Shown in pieces: positions 26,511 to 37,700 of a stretch of DNA of 64,000 nt. Positions within the stretch are counted from its first letter, which is position 1, and every line of letters begins with the position of its first letter. The notes under the pieces were generated by a model. That model was given only the letters and a program-made list of their open reading frames with translations. It had not been told where the DNA came from and did not search any database. This DNA comes from Epinephelus fuscoguttatus (Eukaryota; Chordata; Actinopteri; Perciformes; Serranidae): contig NC_064755.1 of the NCBI RefSeq assembly GCF_011397635.1, positions 38,918,059-38,982,058 of the forward strand. The letters run 5' to 3'. Made by a program: the position numbers and the translations under genes.

Positions 26511-29500
26511 CAGAAAGAAAGACAACACACTCAGACAAAGGCAGAGTAATGTTGAGTATTCAGTTCAATGCCACCAGGAATGCACAGATTTGTACACTGG
26601 GGAACTTAACAATCACTTGACAAGCGCATGACACAGCACAGGAGAGCCAGCTCCTCAGGTCAGGTCAAGACTCAACTGTCCACTTACATAAAGGAGAAGG
26701 GACGCTCTTTCGAGGACAGCAATGTGCACATGTTGGCCAGAGAAGAAAGATGGTTTGAAAGAGGAGTGAAAGAAGCTATCTGCGTCAAACTAGAACAACC
26801 ATGATTTAACAGAGATGGTGGCCTACGACACCATTTATCACCCACCTACAAAGAAGTCTTGGGATCCCTCTCCAGATGACTTCACACCCATTCACATCTA
26901 GCCTCATCTAACTCTAACGACACACATGATGGCCGGGTGGGTCAATGACTCACATATGCATGACAACACTGTAAGGGTTCACACCCATACAGAGTTTAAA
27001 GACTGCGACTGCACCAGAACTGAGGAAGCTTCTTGGATGAGAGGCAAAACGTCTTCAAGAAACTCAAGCAAGGGTCTTCAGGTCTCAAGAAAAATAAGTG
27101 CCATTTCAACAGTATGTCTCAGTGTTTCCACATTCAGTCAGTCTACTCCTCACCGACATTACATGTGCATTTATCCACACATTTCCTGATGCAGATTATT
27201 TTGAACTGAAGCTGCTGATTGACAGTATTATGCACAATATTCAGTATCTTTAAACATGGTCACAGTAAGTATTCATTATGATATCAGAGAACTGTATTCT
27301 GCTCAGGGTGGAGAAGCCTCTGAAGCAGAATTTTACATGAAGTGGGCATTGTTTAACTTATTCCTGAAACCGGGCATCTTTTAGTGTAGTCCTCTAGTAG
27401 GCCGGATTGGACCCTTTGTCAGGCCGGTTCTAGCACACAGGCTGTTTGTTTGACACCCCTGGGTTAGAGGATTAGATAATAATAATAATAGTAATAATAA
27501 TGATAATAATAATAATAATACATTTAATTTATAAAGCACTTTTCATTTATAAAAAAAACCCCCTCAAAGTGCTACAGCACACAGTAAAAAGGTAGATCAA
27601 TTAAAACATTATAAAAGCAAATTCAAAAAGTCCTAGGCCAAGTCAAAAGCTTCTTTAAAAAGGAAAGTCTTTAAGCCTCTCTTAAAGGCATCCACTGTCT
27701 GTGGGGCTCTGAGGTGGCCGGGTAGGGAGTTCCAGGGGGGCAGCAGAACAAAAGGCACCGTCTCCCATAGTGTGGAGCTTGGTTCTGGGGAGGTGGAGAA
27801 GGTATTGGTTTTGGCAGCGTAGATTCCAGGTTGAAGCTTGCTGGGTGAGTAATTCATTGAGATAGTCCGGGGCATTTCCATGGATACACTGATGGGTGAT
27901 GAGAGCAAGTTTGTAGCTGATTCTGGCGGAGATGGGGAGCCAGTGAAGGGTGCAGAGTATGGGTGTGATGTGTTCGTGTTTTCTGACTTTCAGGAGGATC
28001 CTAGCAGCACTATTCTGATTAAGTTGTAATTTTTGCAGACTTTTGCCAGGAATTCCAATTAGAAGGGCGTTGCAGTAATCAAGCCTGGAGGAGACAAAAG
28101 CATGGACTACTTTCTCTGCATCAGAGAGGGTGAGAGAGGGACGGAGTTTAGCGATGTTGTTAAGGTGAAAAAATCAGGATTTACACAGATATTTAATGTG
28201 ATTTTCAAATGTTAGGTGAGGGTCCAGTCTCACGCCAAGGTTGATAACTGTAGATGAAAGGGGGATGTCCTGGCCGGAGAATGTGATGGTGGTTATAGAA
28301 GATGACTGGACCTGATGAGGGGTGCCAATAAGTATGGCTTCGGATTTGGAACAGTTGAGTTGGAGGAAGTTACGACTCATCCATGCCTTTATCTCCTCCA
28401 GACAGTTGGTGAGTGTGGACAGAGGTGAAGATGAAGATGGTAGAGCAGTTGAAGGGGTTGGGTCAGTCCTACAGCTGAGTGTCATCGGCGTAGGAGTGGA
28501 AAGAAATCCCGCACTGTCTGATGACACGGCCAAGGGGGAGCATGTATATAATAAATAGATGTGGGCTAAGGGCAGATCTGTTGGGATGACAGGAATCGCG
28601 ACCCTCAGATTTCCTCCTCATTCATGGCTGTATTCAGTGCGGCTCACGCAGTTTATATTGAGTGTGCAATAGAACAGGACCGTGTATTGAGACAGCCGTG
28701 GTCAGAGGAGACAGAGGGAATTCTTCATGAGGACACTACTTCCCAGGAGGAGAGTGGACGGCAGCTCAGACCTTAGCTGCTGTAGCAAATCGAATTCAGC
28801 CAGAGGAAACTCCAGGCTCTGGGTTCACAGCAGGCTGGAGGCCACGAGGCAGACTGCCACTGCAAAAAACACGGTGGATGGGTGCCAGTCGTTTGTTGAC
28901 GTCAGCAGACTCTGTGACTAAAGTTAAACTTGTGTGGCACACTGTTTTGCTGTAGCAGAGCTAAAGAGAGCAGGTGCTCAGGAACATAACATCACATCCT
29001 TTGAATTATCCCGAAAAATTAATCCCGAGTCCTTAAAATATTAATCAGTCCACAGGCTGCTGGAGGTGACTGAGAAGGTCGGGGAAGATCTCAGTTTTTA
29101 AGTTACGTTCCAACCTGTTCACCCATTGGTAATAAAAAGGCTTAGTACATGGAAAAGTTACATACAAAACCTATAATGTTCTTGAGAGTCGTATTAAATC
29201 ACAGTACTTGTTTTATGTCAGAGAGATTCAGACTCCATCGTGTTTTTAATATGTGACCTGTTTGTTGTCCTGCAGTCATTCCTGTGGACGCAGAGAAGAA
29301 CGGGGCGAGGCGGCGGCTGCTGAGAGGAGTCCTACAGGGACGAAACCCTCAGATGGAGAGGTGGGTCGGAAATGAAGTTAGACTTTTTCTTAACACAAGT
29401 GAGACGGCTAGAGACAAATGTTTAACTGTCACAGTTTTGTACAGACGAAGATCAAAACAGGAAGGAAACACCTCCGCTTCACTATCATGTTCAACGAGAG

Positions 29501-30216
29501 ACATGTACACCCAAATATCCCTCCTACCTTCAGTGGGATCTAGCCATGGTTTATTTGCCCTGATCTTCTCCGCGAGTTCTGCCTCCACCTGATTATAATG
29601 GAGATGAATTGGATTTTATTTTATTTTGTTTGGAATAATTTCATTTGAGAGTGCCACCTACAGAAGGTCAAACTCAACACAACAACAGTAACAATGAAGT
29701 CAAAGATGATAACAGGGACACTGTGAGTTTACAGAGTTCATAGTCTGAGCAGTAGAAACTGTTTTGATCGACTCTGGTTGCTCTGGTCACTGTTGTTTCC
29801 AGCAGCAGCACCTGTTTGTGATTCATGATAACTTCATGAGATGATGTCAGTGTTACAGCTTGTTCTGCCGCACCCATAACAATCAGTTAATACAGAATTC
29901 AATGTGTTAGAGTTTTGTGTTGTTGATCAAGAAAGAAAATAAAATACTTATTCAGTGGTAAATCCTAAAAAATACAAGACATATTTGACAAGGACAATAA
30001 CATTAATTTGCAGTTTTGAAATGAGGATCATACTGACAGTATTAATAATATATTTGTGTGTATGTTTTGTTGACAGAATCCGGTTCACGGTGGTGAGCGA
30101 GCCCCCGGAGGAAGAGGAGCAGGAGAGGGAGTGTGAGGATGTGGGCGTGGCCTTCCTCAGGATCCCCGAAATTCTGGAGAGACAACGGGATCTGACGGAG
30201 ACCAGCCTGAATGGTC

Positions 30217-30247
<31 letters not shown>

Positions 30248-30917
30248 TGTACTCTAGAGGATTACAGATGTGACGGCAGTTCAAATCAAACCATCGTCCC
30301 TTCTTTATGCCACCTTTGTATTTTTACACAGACCAGACAGCAGTGCCACTAGGCCGCTCCAGTGTCTGATTTTAGACACAGTGCCCACATCACGGAAACA
30401 AAATAGGTGTGATGGACGTGTCATGTAACACAACAATGTCAGTCTCCACTGTGACATGTAACATACACGTTGGCAGTGCTTTATAAACAATGACAATGGC
30501 TAACATGTCTTAAGAATCATTTACCATCTCTATAATATGGTGGCTGATCTCATCCTCAGCTCAGAGGGTAAGGAGCTCGGTGACCTCACTGTTTTCCCAA
30601 TTTAGGGACATTTGAAGCTGCTGTTCTTCTTCTTCTTTGAGTTAGCTGCTAACTACTATTTGCTTCTTTTTAAATCTCACGACATTGGGTTGTATTTATA
30701 GCACACATCACACTTGTCCTGTCCCTTGCACATGGATGTTGTTTCGGTGCTGTTACTGCCTCCGCTGCCGGTGTAAAGGAGAGACAACTCTTTCCCCCGT
30801 TCTGTGATTGTACCGTTTATACAGAATGGCAAGGCGGCATCACGGCGTGAAACTCTTGCCTCAAGCAGGCAGTGTAAATGGGGCCACAGATTTGTTCCTG
30901 CTGTTAGTCAGTGTCTC

Positions 30918-30962
<45 letters not shown>

Positions 30963-31085
30963 CCTGTAGTGTTGGATGTTGAGGACAGCAGCGAGGTGGT
31001 CGGCAGTCTGACTGTGTCTGTGGAGGGACTGGAGGCTCTGCAGGCCATCATGGAGGAGGACGACGTGGAGCTTCCTTCAGTATGA
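6568..31085 (+). CDS. rpgrip1l: RPGRIP1L (fantom / NPHP8), complete 25-exon coding sequence
   Basis: Coding exons: 6568-6646, 7013-7163, 8158-8471, 8702-8801, 10372-10515, 10869-10974, 12392-12538, 12868-12941, 13166-13305, 13525-13631, 13725-13775, 14528-14707, 14889-15006, 15345-15797, 17473-17615, 18125-18464, 18984-19249, 19418-19513, 19704-19775, 23630-23777, 24357-24454, 25735-25921, 29276-29360, 30077-30213, 30970-31085. All junctions are GT/AG and all phases close, giving 1283 residues (human protein about 1315). The protein starts [13 protein letters not shown], like the vertebrate N-terminus, and follows RPGRIP1L to the end; shared stretches include [16 protein letters not shown] and QSDSDDCIV. 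Family knowledge: it is a ciliary transition-zone scaffold that binds nephrocystin-4 and RPGR-type partners, controls ciliary gating and Hedgehog signalling, and is mutated in Joubert and Meckel syndromes. No frameshift or internal stop was found, so the gene looks functional. Confidence 0.95.
8866..9490 (+). mobile_element. Degenerate piggyBac-like MITE copy with an inserted repeat module
   Basis: It begins with GCAGTGTGTAAAATTTT after a poly-G tract and runs parallel to the element at 16422-17299 (shared GATCGCAGACTGCAACCAGC versus GATTGCAGACTGCAACCAGC, and TCAGTGTTCATTGTTCAGG). A second module starting GGTCTCATTTATAAACACTG interrupts it at about 9048. It lies in rpgrip1l intron 4. The 207-codon minus-strand open frame across it has no recognisable domain. 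Confidence 0.5.
9855..9952. repeat. Near-perfect 44-bp inverted repeat (hairpin)
   Basis: Arms 9855-9898 and 9909-9952 are reverse complements apart from one visible mismatch, around a 10-base loop. The left arm starts ATTTGTTTGGCTTTGC. It lies in rpgrip1l intron 4. Confidence 0.85.
11080..11255 (+). repeat. Dispersed repeat, copy A
   Basis: GGTTCCTACTGAAGATCTTT through AAATAGTGACTTTGTTTGAG to CATTTGGTGCTCTAGTGA recurs in inverted orientation in nox5 intron 2 (42553-42690). The start of the repeat overlaps the 3' part of the open frame running on from rpgrip1l exon 6. Confidence 0.55.
11272..12213. mobile_element. Nonautonomous DNA transposon (MITE) with degenerate terminal repeats
   Basis: The left end AGCCTCGTTTCCACCGAGC and the reverse complement of the right end, AGCCCCGTTTCAACCATC, are similar terminal inverted repeats. 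There is no coding capacity. A related family with this GTTTCCACCGAGCAGTACGG end is abundant in fish. It is in rpgrip1l intron 6. Confidence 0.6.
13133..13162. repeat. GT microsatellite adjoining the rpgrip1l exon 9 acceptor
   Basis: About 15 GT units run directly into GCAG at the 3' splice site (exon starts 13166). Confidence 0.9.
13970..14480 (-). mobile_element. LINE 3' end (L2/Rex-like) with short tandem tail
   Basis: The minus strand encodes 107 residues including [20 protein letters not shown] and [19 protein letters not shown], the usual C-terminal part of teleost L2/Rex-like reverse-transcriptase ORFs. The element ends on this strand with AAGCACTTTGAATTACTTTG and then a short TTGCC tandem tail. 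It is 5'-truncated and lies in rpgrip1l intron 11. Confidence 0.8.
16422..17299. mobile_element. PiggyBac-like MITE with TTAA target duplication
   Basis: TTAA flanks both ends (16422-16425 and 17296-17299). The left end AGGAACAGTGTGTAAAATTT and the reverse-complemented right end GGTCCAGTGCGTAGGCTTTA form a terminal inverted repeat, and both lead into GGGATAT. There is no transposase. A module at about 16812-17098 is the reverse complement of the one at 9048-9320. It lies in rpgrip1l intron 14. Confidence 0.75.
18523..18660 (+). repeat. Third fragment of the GCGTACGC-rich module
   Basis: ATGTGTACGCACAAAAACAT and GCGTACGCCTCTTCCCACAC match the module seen at 9048-9320 and, inverted, at 16812-17098. 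It lies in rpgrip1l intron 16. Confidence 0.5.
19950..20567. mobile_element. hAT-like nonautonomous remnant
   Basis: The right end ATTAACGCATTACTTTGACA then GCCGTA matches the well-known teleost repeat that opens with GGGCTGTCAA and AT-rich TTAATTAATC motifs. The left end is AT-rich but lacks the GGCTGTCAA terminus, so the copy is truncated. Confidence 0.45.
21080..21305 (+). mobile_element. SINE copy
   Basis: TTGAGCAAGGCACTGAACCC and GAATTTCCCCTCAGGGGGAT, then ATTAATAAAAGTATATAT, is a common teleost SINE with a LINE-type tail. The stretch 20570-21080 before it shows nothing recognisable. Confidence 0.65.
21520..23203 (-). mobile_element. Tc1-like transposon, disrupted transposase
   Basis: The minus strand encodes the N-terminal half ([18 protein letters not shown], then [11 protein letters not shown]; 22624-22851) and the C-terminal half ([36 protein letters not shown]; 21519-21971) of a Tc1 DD34E transposase. 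The second catalytic Asp and the Glu are visible. A 0.55-kb element interrupts the gene near its middle. The left end lacks the outer terminal repeat; the right end (about 23203) carries GTGTACCTAATGAAGTGTC. Nonfunctional. Confidence 0.88.
22060..22613. mobile_element. Small hAT-like element inside the Tc1 transposase
   Basis: Ends TAGCCTG and CAGGCTA are inverted, and the flanks repeat as TGTTTTTC and CGTTTTTC (8 bp, one mismatch). The element is GC-richer than its host and includes GCCAATCAGCGCC. It has no recognised coding capacity. Confidence 0.65.
24847..25580. mobile_element. MITE with GGTGCTTTCACACCT ends
   Basis: The left end AGGTGCTTTCACACCTGCC and the reverse-complemented right end AGGGTGCTTTCAGACCTAG are terminal inverted repeats. 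The interior includes GTGCGGTTCGTTTGGGCAGG, typical of a widespread teleost family. It lies in rpgrip1l intron 21. Several minus-strand open frames inside show no domain. Confidence 0.65.
26469..26524. repeat. GAAA microsatellite
   Basis: About 13 GAAA units with one interruption, in rpgrip1l intron 22. Confidence 0.9.
26560..27090 (+). mobile_element. Penelope-like element remnant (GIY-YIG region)
   Basis: Broken + strand frames read CPLT, then [10 protein letters not shown] in one frame, matching in adjacent frames the SFEDSNVH...[14 protein letters not shown]...NRGG...YHPPT series found after the GIY-YIG core of Penelope-like retroelements. Downstream, [19 protein letters not shown] is the usual following segment. 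Heavily mutated; it lies in rpgrip1l intron 22. Confidence 0.6.
27476..28560 (-). mobile_element. L2-type LINE 3' half
   Basis: The minus strand encodes reverse-transcriptase C-terminal pieces: [35 protein letters not shown] and [18 protein letters not shown] (28174-28533), then [20 protein letters not shown] with [12 protein letters not shown] (27633-27908). Frames between them are broken. The 3' end is next to an AAT microsatellite (27476-27520), the usual LINE-tail arrangement. It lies in rpgrip1l intron 22. The stretch 28560-29275 after it shows nothing recognisable. Confidence 0.82.
30221..30247. repeat. CA microsatellite 8 bp after rpgrip1l exon 24
   Basis: About 13 CA units closely follow the exon 24 donor. 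Confidence 0.9.
30917..30960. repeat. GT microsatellite before the rpgrip1l exon 25 acceptor
   Basis: About 20 GT units end within 10 bp of the 3' splice site CCTGTAG (exon starts 30970). Confidence 0.9.
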
Positions 31086-31380
31086 GGCAACATCACTGAC
31101 ACAAACATCACATGAGACACAATGTGTGCACAACTGCCAACATACTAAAACAGTATCTGAGTCTAATGTCTGCTTCATACACTGAGGACTGACTCAGTAC
31201 TGAAACACTGAAACTGTTCAGTTTATCAGACACTTTATTTGGAGGTCGTGTGTCATTCAGAGTTTTCACTGTGTTGGTGTTTTGTAGACATGTTAAACAT
31301 GTTTTGAAGCATGAGGGAACTCTGAGTGTTCGTCCTGTATCTTTGCTCAGGGCGCACAGATCTGTTTATCTTCAGGTCAA

Positions 31381-31386
31381 AATAAA
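31381..31386 (+). terminator. rpgrip1l: Candidate rpgrip1l poly(A) signal
   Basis: An AATAAA hexamer lies 296 bp after the rpgrip1l stop and is followed by a T/G-rich stretch. A second AATAAA at 33444-33449 could serve a longer 3' UTR. Which one is used cannot be decided from sequence alone. Confidence 0.5.
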
Positions 31387-31737
31387 TGTGAGTTAAAAAC
31401 TGTAAAGTTTGGTTGAAAGACGTTTGTTTCTTCAGCCTGTTGGCAGAGAAGCTTCACTGTCTGCCACTTTACTCCACGCTGAAATATATCGACAACTGTT
31501 GGATGGACTGTGATGAAATGTGTTTCAGACTTTTGTTATTTTTGTTCTTTTGCACAAACAAAACACTGCATAAAATCCAGATAATGGAAAAAAAGAAATG
31601 TGTCAGGAGAGGACAGGCTGATACAGCAGACCTCCCTTTAACTTCAGAAAAAAATAGCAATAACAAAATCCAAGTCCACTAAAAACAGAAATACATGATA
31701 AACAATACAAAGAAAAAGAAGAAGAGACAATAACCAT

Positions 31738-31774
<37 letters not shown>

Positions 31775-33860
31775 CAGGGTTCTTGTGGATCCATAAAAGC
31801 CTTAAAAGCATCTTGAATCAATCTTTTAAAAGTCTTAAAAATGTTTTTTTTATTTAAATTTTATGAATATTTTTTTTCTGATTTTACATTGTAAAATAAT
31901 ACTATAGTGAATCCCTCACATTAAGATCCCACTGATCAGGACAGTGTAACCAGCCTCTCTCATATTTAGCTTCTGCTCAGAGCAGAGGATCTGCTGTCAC
32001 TGCACCCTGGACAACATGAGGGAAAAAAATTGCTCTTTATAATACAAGTTTTTATTGGTTTGAGAGGCTCGGTACATGGCATACATATATTATTTTCCAG
32101 GCAAACAAGAATACAAGGCATGTATTTTTTATAGTATGGAGATGGACACCACTAAAAAGAAAAATTAACAAATAACTTTAAAAGGAAAGAGAAGAAAACA
32201 AACTAACAAACAAACATGTCACACACATGTCGTCATACATCTCTCTACAGGGTCACACAGTCACAGAGCAGGTTCATAATTATGTAGGCTTATCTCCCAT
32301 TTTAAGATGAATCTATAACTGGTCCCGAGGTGATACTCCTTTCTCCTGATCGCCATTTATTCTATTCTACTGAACAAACGTTCATAAGATGCTGTTTCCA
32401 CCATTACATTAACCCATTCTTTCACTCCAGGGCCTTTTTTGTCTTCCAGTGTTTTAGGATAACACGACAGACAGTTATTAGACCCACAAGAATAACAGGA
32501 AATGCACACTTGGATACGTTTGGTATTTGGACTGATCCAACAGTGAACACAACATTGGACTTAAAGGGATAACTGAACTAAAAATTGTCTCTTTAAACAA
32601 GATTTCTCATCATGGCTGAAACAATTGAATACACAAGGCTTGGTGTATTCAATGTCCAAAAAAACCCCAACATCATCAAGACAACCAACAAACGCCACGT
32701 ATTTTTAGTATTGTATTATTTCTGTCCTTCCTTTGTCTCAGCCATGCCCAGAAATTATTATTTTTATTTTCAACTTTTAAAGTAGATCAGCTTTTTTACT
32801 GGAACAAAAAAAAACAAAAAACAACGTATTTTATGTTACAATCAAAGTTTGGGCAAAATTGACCCTAACCTCCACATCTCACCCTGTCTGTGGCTGAATA
32901 AATGACTTCCTGTGTCAGTGATGTTGGCAGGTAGACAGCCGCCATGTGGACGTCTCAATAAAACCTGAACATAATAAGATAATAGAAGTTTTCCTGCAGG
33001 AGAGGAAGATAAACTTACTTAAGTACGTTTTATAAAAAGCTTGAAATGTAAATTATCTTATTTAATGTATAAAACTGAACCTGAACCTTCAGATTGTATT
33101 ACTGAGTCACATGTGTGTGTTAAAATACTGTAGATGTTATAATGATATATTTTAAATGTGAAAATGTTTTAAAGTTTGTACACTAGAGTTATTTAATGTA
33201 TTTCAATCTCCAACTGTAATAACTGTAAATTTTCCTGTAGCTCAGGTTCTGGTCTCCGGCAGTAGAAGCTTTTAGTTTTTACAGGTGGATGTTTTAGTGT
33301 CAGTGTGCTGATAGCTGCTGAACACCTGCACAGTTACATCAGGATACTGTTTGTAATGTTTGTTTGTGGGAGAGTGAAGAAAGAAGTTGGACAAGCGTGC
33401 CTTAAATTTGATATTTCCTGTATGATGTTTTGTATTGTGCTCTAATAAAGAGTGTTTTTCTGTATATGTGGGGAACCAAATATTTTTTTACATGTTTAGT
33501 TTCATAATGATGATGAAGCTGCTAAAGAAAGTTAAACTTATTTAAATGACATCTTCATTACAAACTATCGGTCAAAAGAGCACAGTGACTAACTGAGATC
33601 AATAAAAGGTTCACATAATCCAAAACTGTATAAATATAAACAGATTCTAATAAAATGTTAAATAACAAACGATTCACAGTTTTTTCCTCTCACAAAAAAG
33701 AGACCTTAATTGTTTCACTTTTACATCTGTGAATGTTTGATGTCTCGACTTAACGGCTAAAAGCTTTAACGCTAAAATTTGACATTGACTGAAATCCTGA
33801 GAGAGTTCAGACCACTTTACACCACTCTCTCCTCTGTACAGTAAATATGAAGCTACAGCA
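31387..33860. other. Intergenic region, no gene seen
   Basis: It contains a CA/TA microsatellite (31737-31775), AT-rich sequence, a second AATAAA (33444) that may end a longer rpgrip1l 3' UTR, and a small hairpin at 32624-32653. No open frame here resembles a known protein. Confidence 0.5.
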
Positions 33861-34725
33861 GCAGCTGCATAGCTTAGCATAGGAGACTCAAAAACAAGGG
33901 GAAACAGCTATCTTAGCTTAGCATAAAGACTGGAAACATGAATACAGCTAGCTTAGCTTAGCATAAAGAATGGTAATGGGGGAAAGAGCTAGCTAAGGTT
34001 TTCACAAAGACTGGAAACAGCAAGCTAAGCTTAGAATGAAGACTTGAAACGTAGAAACAGCAAGCTTAGGTTAGCATAAAGACTGGGAGCAGGTGGAAAC
34101 AGCTATCTTAGCATAAAGACTGGAAACATGAAAACAGCTAGCTTAGCATAAAGACTGGCAATGGGGACAACAGCTAGCTTAGGTTTTCAAAAAGACTGGA
34201 AACAGCAAGCTAAGCTTAGAATGAAGACTTGAAATGTAGAAACAGCAAGCTTAGGTTAGCATAAAGACTGGGAGCAGGTGGAAACAGCTAGCTTAGATTA
34301 GCATAATGGAAATGGGGAAACAGGAAGCAGGAAGACTGGGAACTGATAATCAGCCATCTTGGCTTAGCATAATGACTAAAAACATGCGGAACAGCTAGCT
34401 TAGGTTAGCATAAAGACCGGAAAAATGGAAACAGCTAGCTAAGCTTAGCTTAAAGAATGAAAACGGGGGAAACGGCTAGCTTAACTGAACATTAAAACTA
34501 GAAACAGGGACACTGCAAGCTTAGCTTAGCATAAAGACTGAAAACGGGGAATCAGCTATTTTAGCTCGGCATAAAATAAAACGGGCAAACAGGAAGCTTA
34601 GCATAGCATAAAGACTGGAAACTGCGAATCAGTTAGCTTAGCTTAGCATAATGACCAAAAACACATGGAAACAGCTCGCTCATCTTAGCATAAAGACTGA
34701 AAACGGGGAAACAAACTTCCTTAGC
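33860..34725. repeat. Degenerate minisatellite built on an AGCTAGCTTAGCATAAAGACTGG-like unit
   Basis: More than 15 diverged units of roughly 35-60 bp share AGCTAGCTTAGCTTAGCAT and AAAGACTGGAAACA. A longer block recurs with a 185-bp period (AAGCTAAGCTTAGAATGAAG starts at about 34022 and again at about 34207). There is no coding capacity. Confidence 0.85.
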
Positions 34726-37700
34726 ACTTAATCGACTCTGTACATTGAGGTATGAGTGATGATGTGTTCAGTTACTAAACTCCATTTAAATCTAGTGTGA
34801 TGACTAAGCATTAATAAAGAAAGTGACCATTAATCGTTGACCTGAATTGAACTCTTTAAATTTACATGAGTATTGTTTCATGATATGAAACAAATGTGAA
34901 TCTGTGCTTAAACTTTCTCGTGCACATTATGTGAATCTGTATTAATATGAACAGTTTTCATAAAGTATTTAATATCTGTAGGTAATTTTTACTCTTCGAT
35001 AAGACATGAGTAGATGATCATCAGTGTGGATTTTACAGCTGTAACAGTTAATCAGTTAATCGATTATTCGATCAACAAAAGGTTATCAGCAGCTTTTCTT
35101 CAGCTTGTTGAGCTCTAATTTATGTAGTGGGAATAATTGTAAATTAGCAAATGAAGCTAAATAAGTAGGAGAACTGTCATCATTATTATTATTATATTTT
35201 TGTATTTTTTATAGTTTGTGTGTGCTGTTTGCTTTTGGGCTTGTGGCCATGTTAGTCATATAAATTGTACATTTTCTTTGTAATTATTTTACAAAAGGAT
35301 AATCAGCAATAACGATAATCAGCAATGAGATCTGAGGATTTGATGTTTTTCTTTGTTTTCTGTCACAGTAAATGGATTATTTGGAGGTTTTCAACAGTCG
35401 GTCGGTCACTGTGGGCTTTGAGAAAACTGAAAGATTGATCAAGAACATAAACTGCAGATTGATCAATAGAGAAAAAGTTATTTGGAGCCTTTGTGGATCC
35501 TGAACTCTGAGCTCTCTGTAGTGTGAGTGTGTAGTTCTGATCCTGGCTCAGTTTCAGCTGTATCCTCATGTTTACTCCTGTTGTGCTGCTGCTGCTGTAG
35601 TGTCCCAGTCTGTCCACAGAGACGTTCAGTGGTCATCCGTGTGTCAGCTCCAGCTGACAGAGACAGGACCTGTGACGAAGAGGAGCAGATGAAGAAACAG
35701 AAACATTAAAGACGTGGGATATAAACAGCTGAGGAGGCAGCAGGATTCTCTGCAGCAGGTAAAACTCTGTTTAAAATTTCATATCTGAGCAGGTTGTGAA
35801 GTTATGAAATGTGGAGCTGCTGTGGATCCAAAACTAAACTCATTTGCAACTTTTCTTACAATCAGTTTATTGTTTGAGTCATTTTCTAAGCAGAGAAGCC
35901 AAAACTTTGATTGTTCCAGCATCTTAAACATGATAATCTGCTGCTTTTCTTGGTCTTTTATCTCAGGAAAGTGAATATTTGTGATTTTTGGACGTTTAAT
36001 GATGTGAAAATGTGCTTCAGGATATTAAAGTGAACATTGTTTTGCTGACATTTTATAGTATGAAATTAATCAAGTAATTGTTAGTTATCATTAGATTAGC
36101 TGATGATAACAGTAATCTCTAATGAAATGAGATGTTATTCTGTAGTCTGACAGGAGTTCAGTCTGACTTCTATTCAGATTTTATTTTTTACTAAATGCAG
36201 TTTTGTTTATTTAAAACTGGGGAAAAACTGAACTACTGCACAGAAATAGCATTTTGTGTTTTCACCACAAACAAGATACATAAGCAAAGCAGAGAGAATG
36301 TGACTGATTTTAAGACTTTAACAAATAAATTATTTCATTATAAATATTCTTGTAATTGTTCATTAAACGGCAAAAGAAAGAAGCCGGAGGCTCTGACGCT
36401 ATGGAGGAACAATCTGTGATTCATCAAGTTTTGATAATATAATTATTGCGGTGTGGTTAATTATTTGTTGTGTCCGATGATTTTCAGCCACAACTTGTGT
36501 GTGTTATTTTGTTCTTTCTCTGTGGCTGACATCTCCATGGCAACATCGTACATGTTGCAGCAGTGTATCAATAGTGGTCCCTCTGTAGGAATACAGCAGG
36601 ACGTCCACAGGACTTCAGCTGTTCATGAAGGTTGGACAGTTGAGCCACACAGGTCATTATTATCAGATTGTGTGTTAAATAATATAACGTTACTGCAGAT
36701 AAAGCACTGTGTGAGTTCCATAGTATACATTTAAAAAAAGAAATTAAGGAAATGAAAGGAGTGATCTGTAAGGACCACTTCCGCCTTAAAATGACCATTT
36801 GTAAATCATGTCATGTCATGTTATCTTGAATTCATGAAGAAATCTTTGTTGTTCTTGCATGCCTCCACGATAAACGGCAAACGTGTTTATTTATTGATTG
36901 ATTGGGGACCACATTAACAACAGCAAAACTATATCACAACAGGCACATGCACAGACAGACCCCAGGTGGTGCTCATGCACCTGCCCTTTTGCCCACTGTC
37001 TAGATAAGTGCCCTGTTTGCGAGACTTTTTTTTTTTTTTTTTCTATTTCTTTCAATAATTTTAAATTTTAGTTTTTAGATTTGGCCCATGGCATCCCCCT
37101 GCCCCTTCCTCTTCAACTTCCCTTGCGGCAGCTGCACGTAAATCGAATCCCTGCAGAGCAACATCACGTCTCCCTCATCTGCCTTCATGGCAGCCACGTG
37201 ACAATAGTATTTGCCCTAAGCCTTGGCACTCTGTCTTTGTTCTGAAATTAAACCACTGTTAGAACATCTTAATACAGGCAGTCTAATGTAGGCAGTAACC
37301 CATTGTTGACAGGCGTCAAGTTGCTGTCCAAAGTCCACAAGTCTTTAGAGTAAAACTCAACTTGAAATAATGTTTACGTCTCCCACGTTGCATCTCTGGT
37401 AATTAATTTTAACAAATGTAACATGCAGTTTGGGACTGCAGTGCATAAAGAGCACTGAGGAGGAGTGTGGGGCTGCTCGTTTCTGTTCTCTGGGACTCTT
37501 AAATAATATTTACAGCTTCTTTAGAAGATAATTGACATGTGAGTATTTAAAAAAGGGAGGAGAGAATGAGGAGAGGAGAAGAACAAATTGAGAAGAGGTG
37601 TTTGTGTTACCACTTGAACACACATTTTTGTACTTTGATAATCAACTGTTTACAGATTTGATTCATTTGATTCATAGTCCTGCCTGAACTAACGCTATGC

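Larger units (their letters stand above)
25735..31085 (+). other. rpgrip1l: rpgrip1l exons 22-25: C-terminal RPGR-interaction domain
   Basis: Residues about 1110-1283 encode the conserved C-terminal C2-like domain that binds RPGR in the paralogue RPGRIP1. Diagnostic stretches are [18 protein letters not shown] and LSLPKPPQG in exon 22, [18 protein letters not shown] in exons 23-24 and [16 protein letters not shown] in exon 25. The stop codon is at 31083-31085. The last acceptor is directly preceded by a GT repeat of about 40 bp. The linker exons before this (18-21) are acidic and less conserved, as in other vertebrates. Confidence 0.88.

Noticed and set aside
33860..34725. CRISPR-like array of regular repeats
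   Set aside because: Units are diverged and contiguous without unique spacers, and the DNA is vertebrate; it is a minisatellite.
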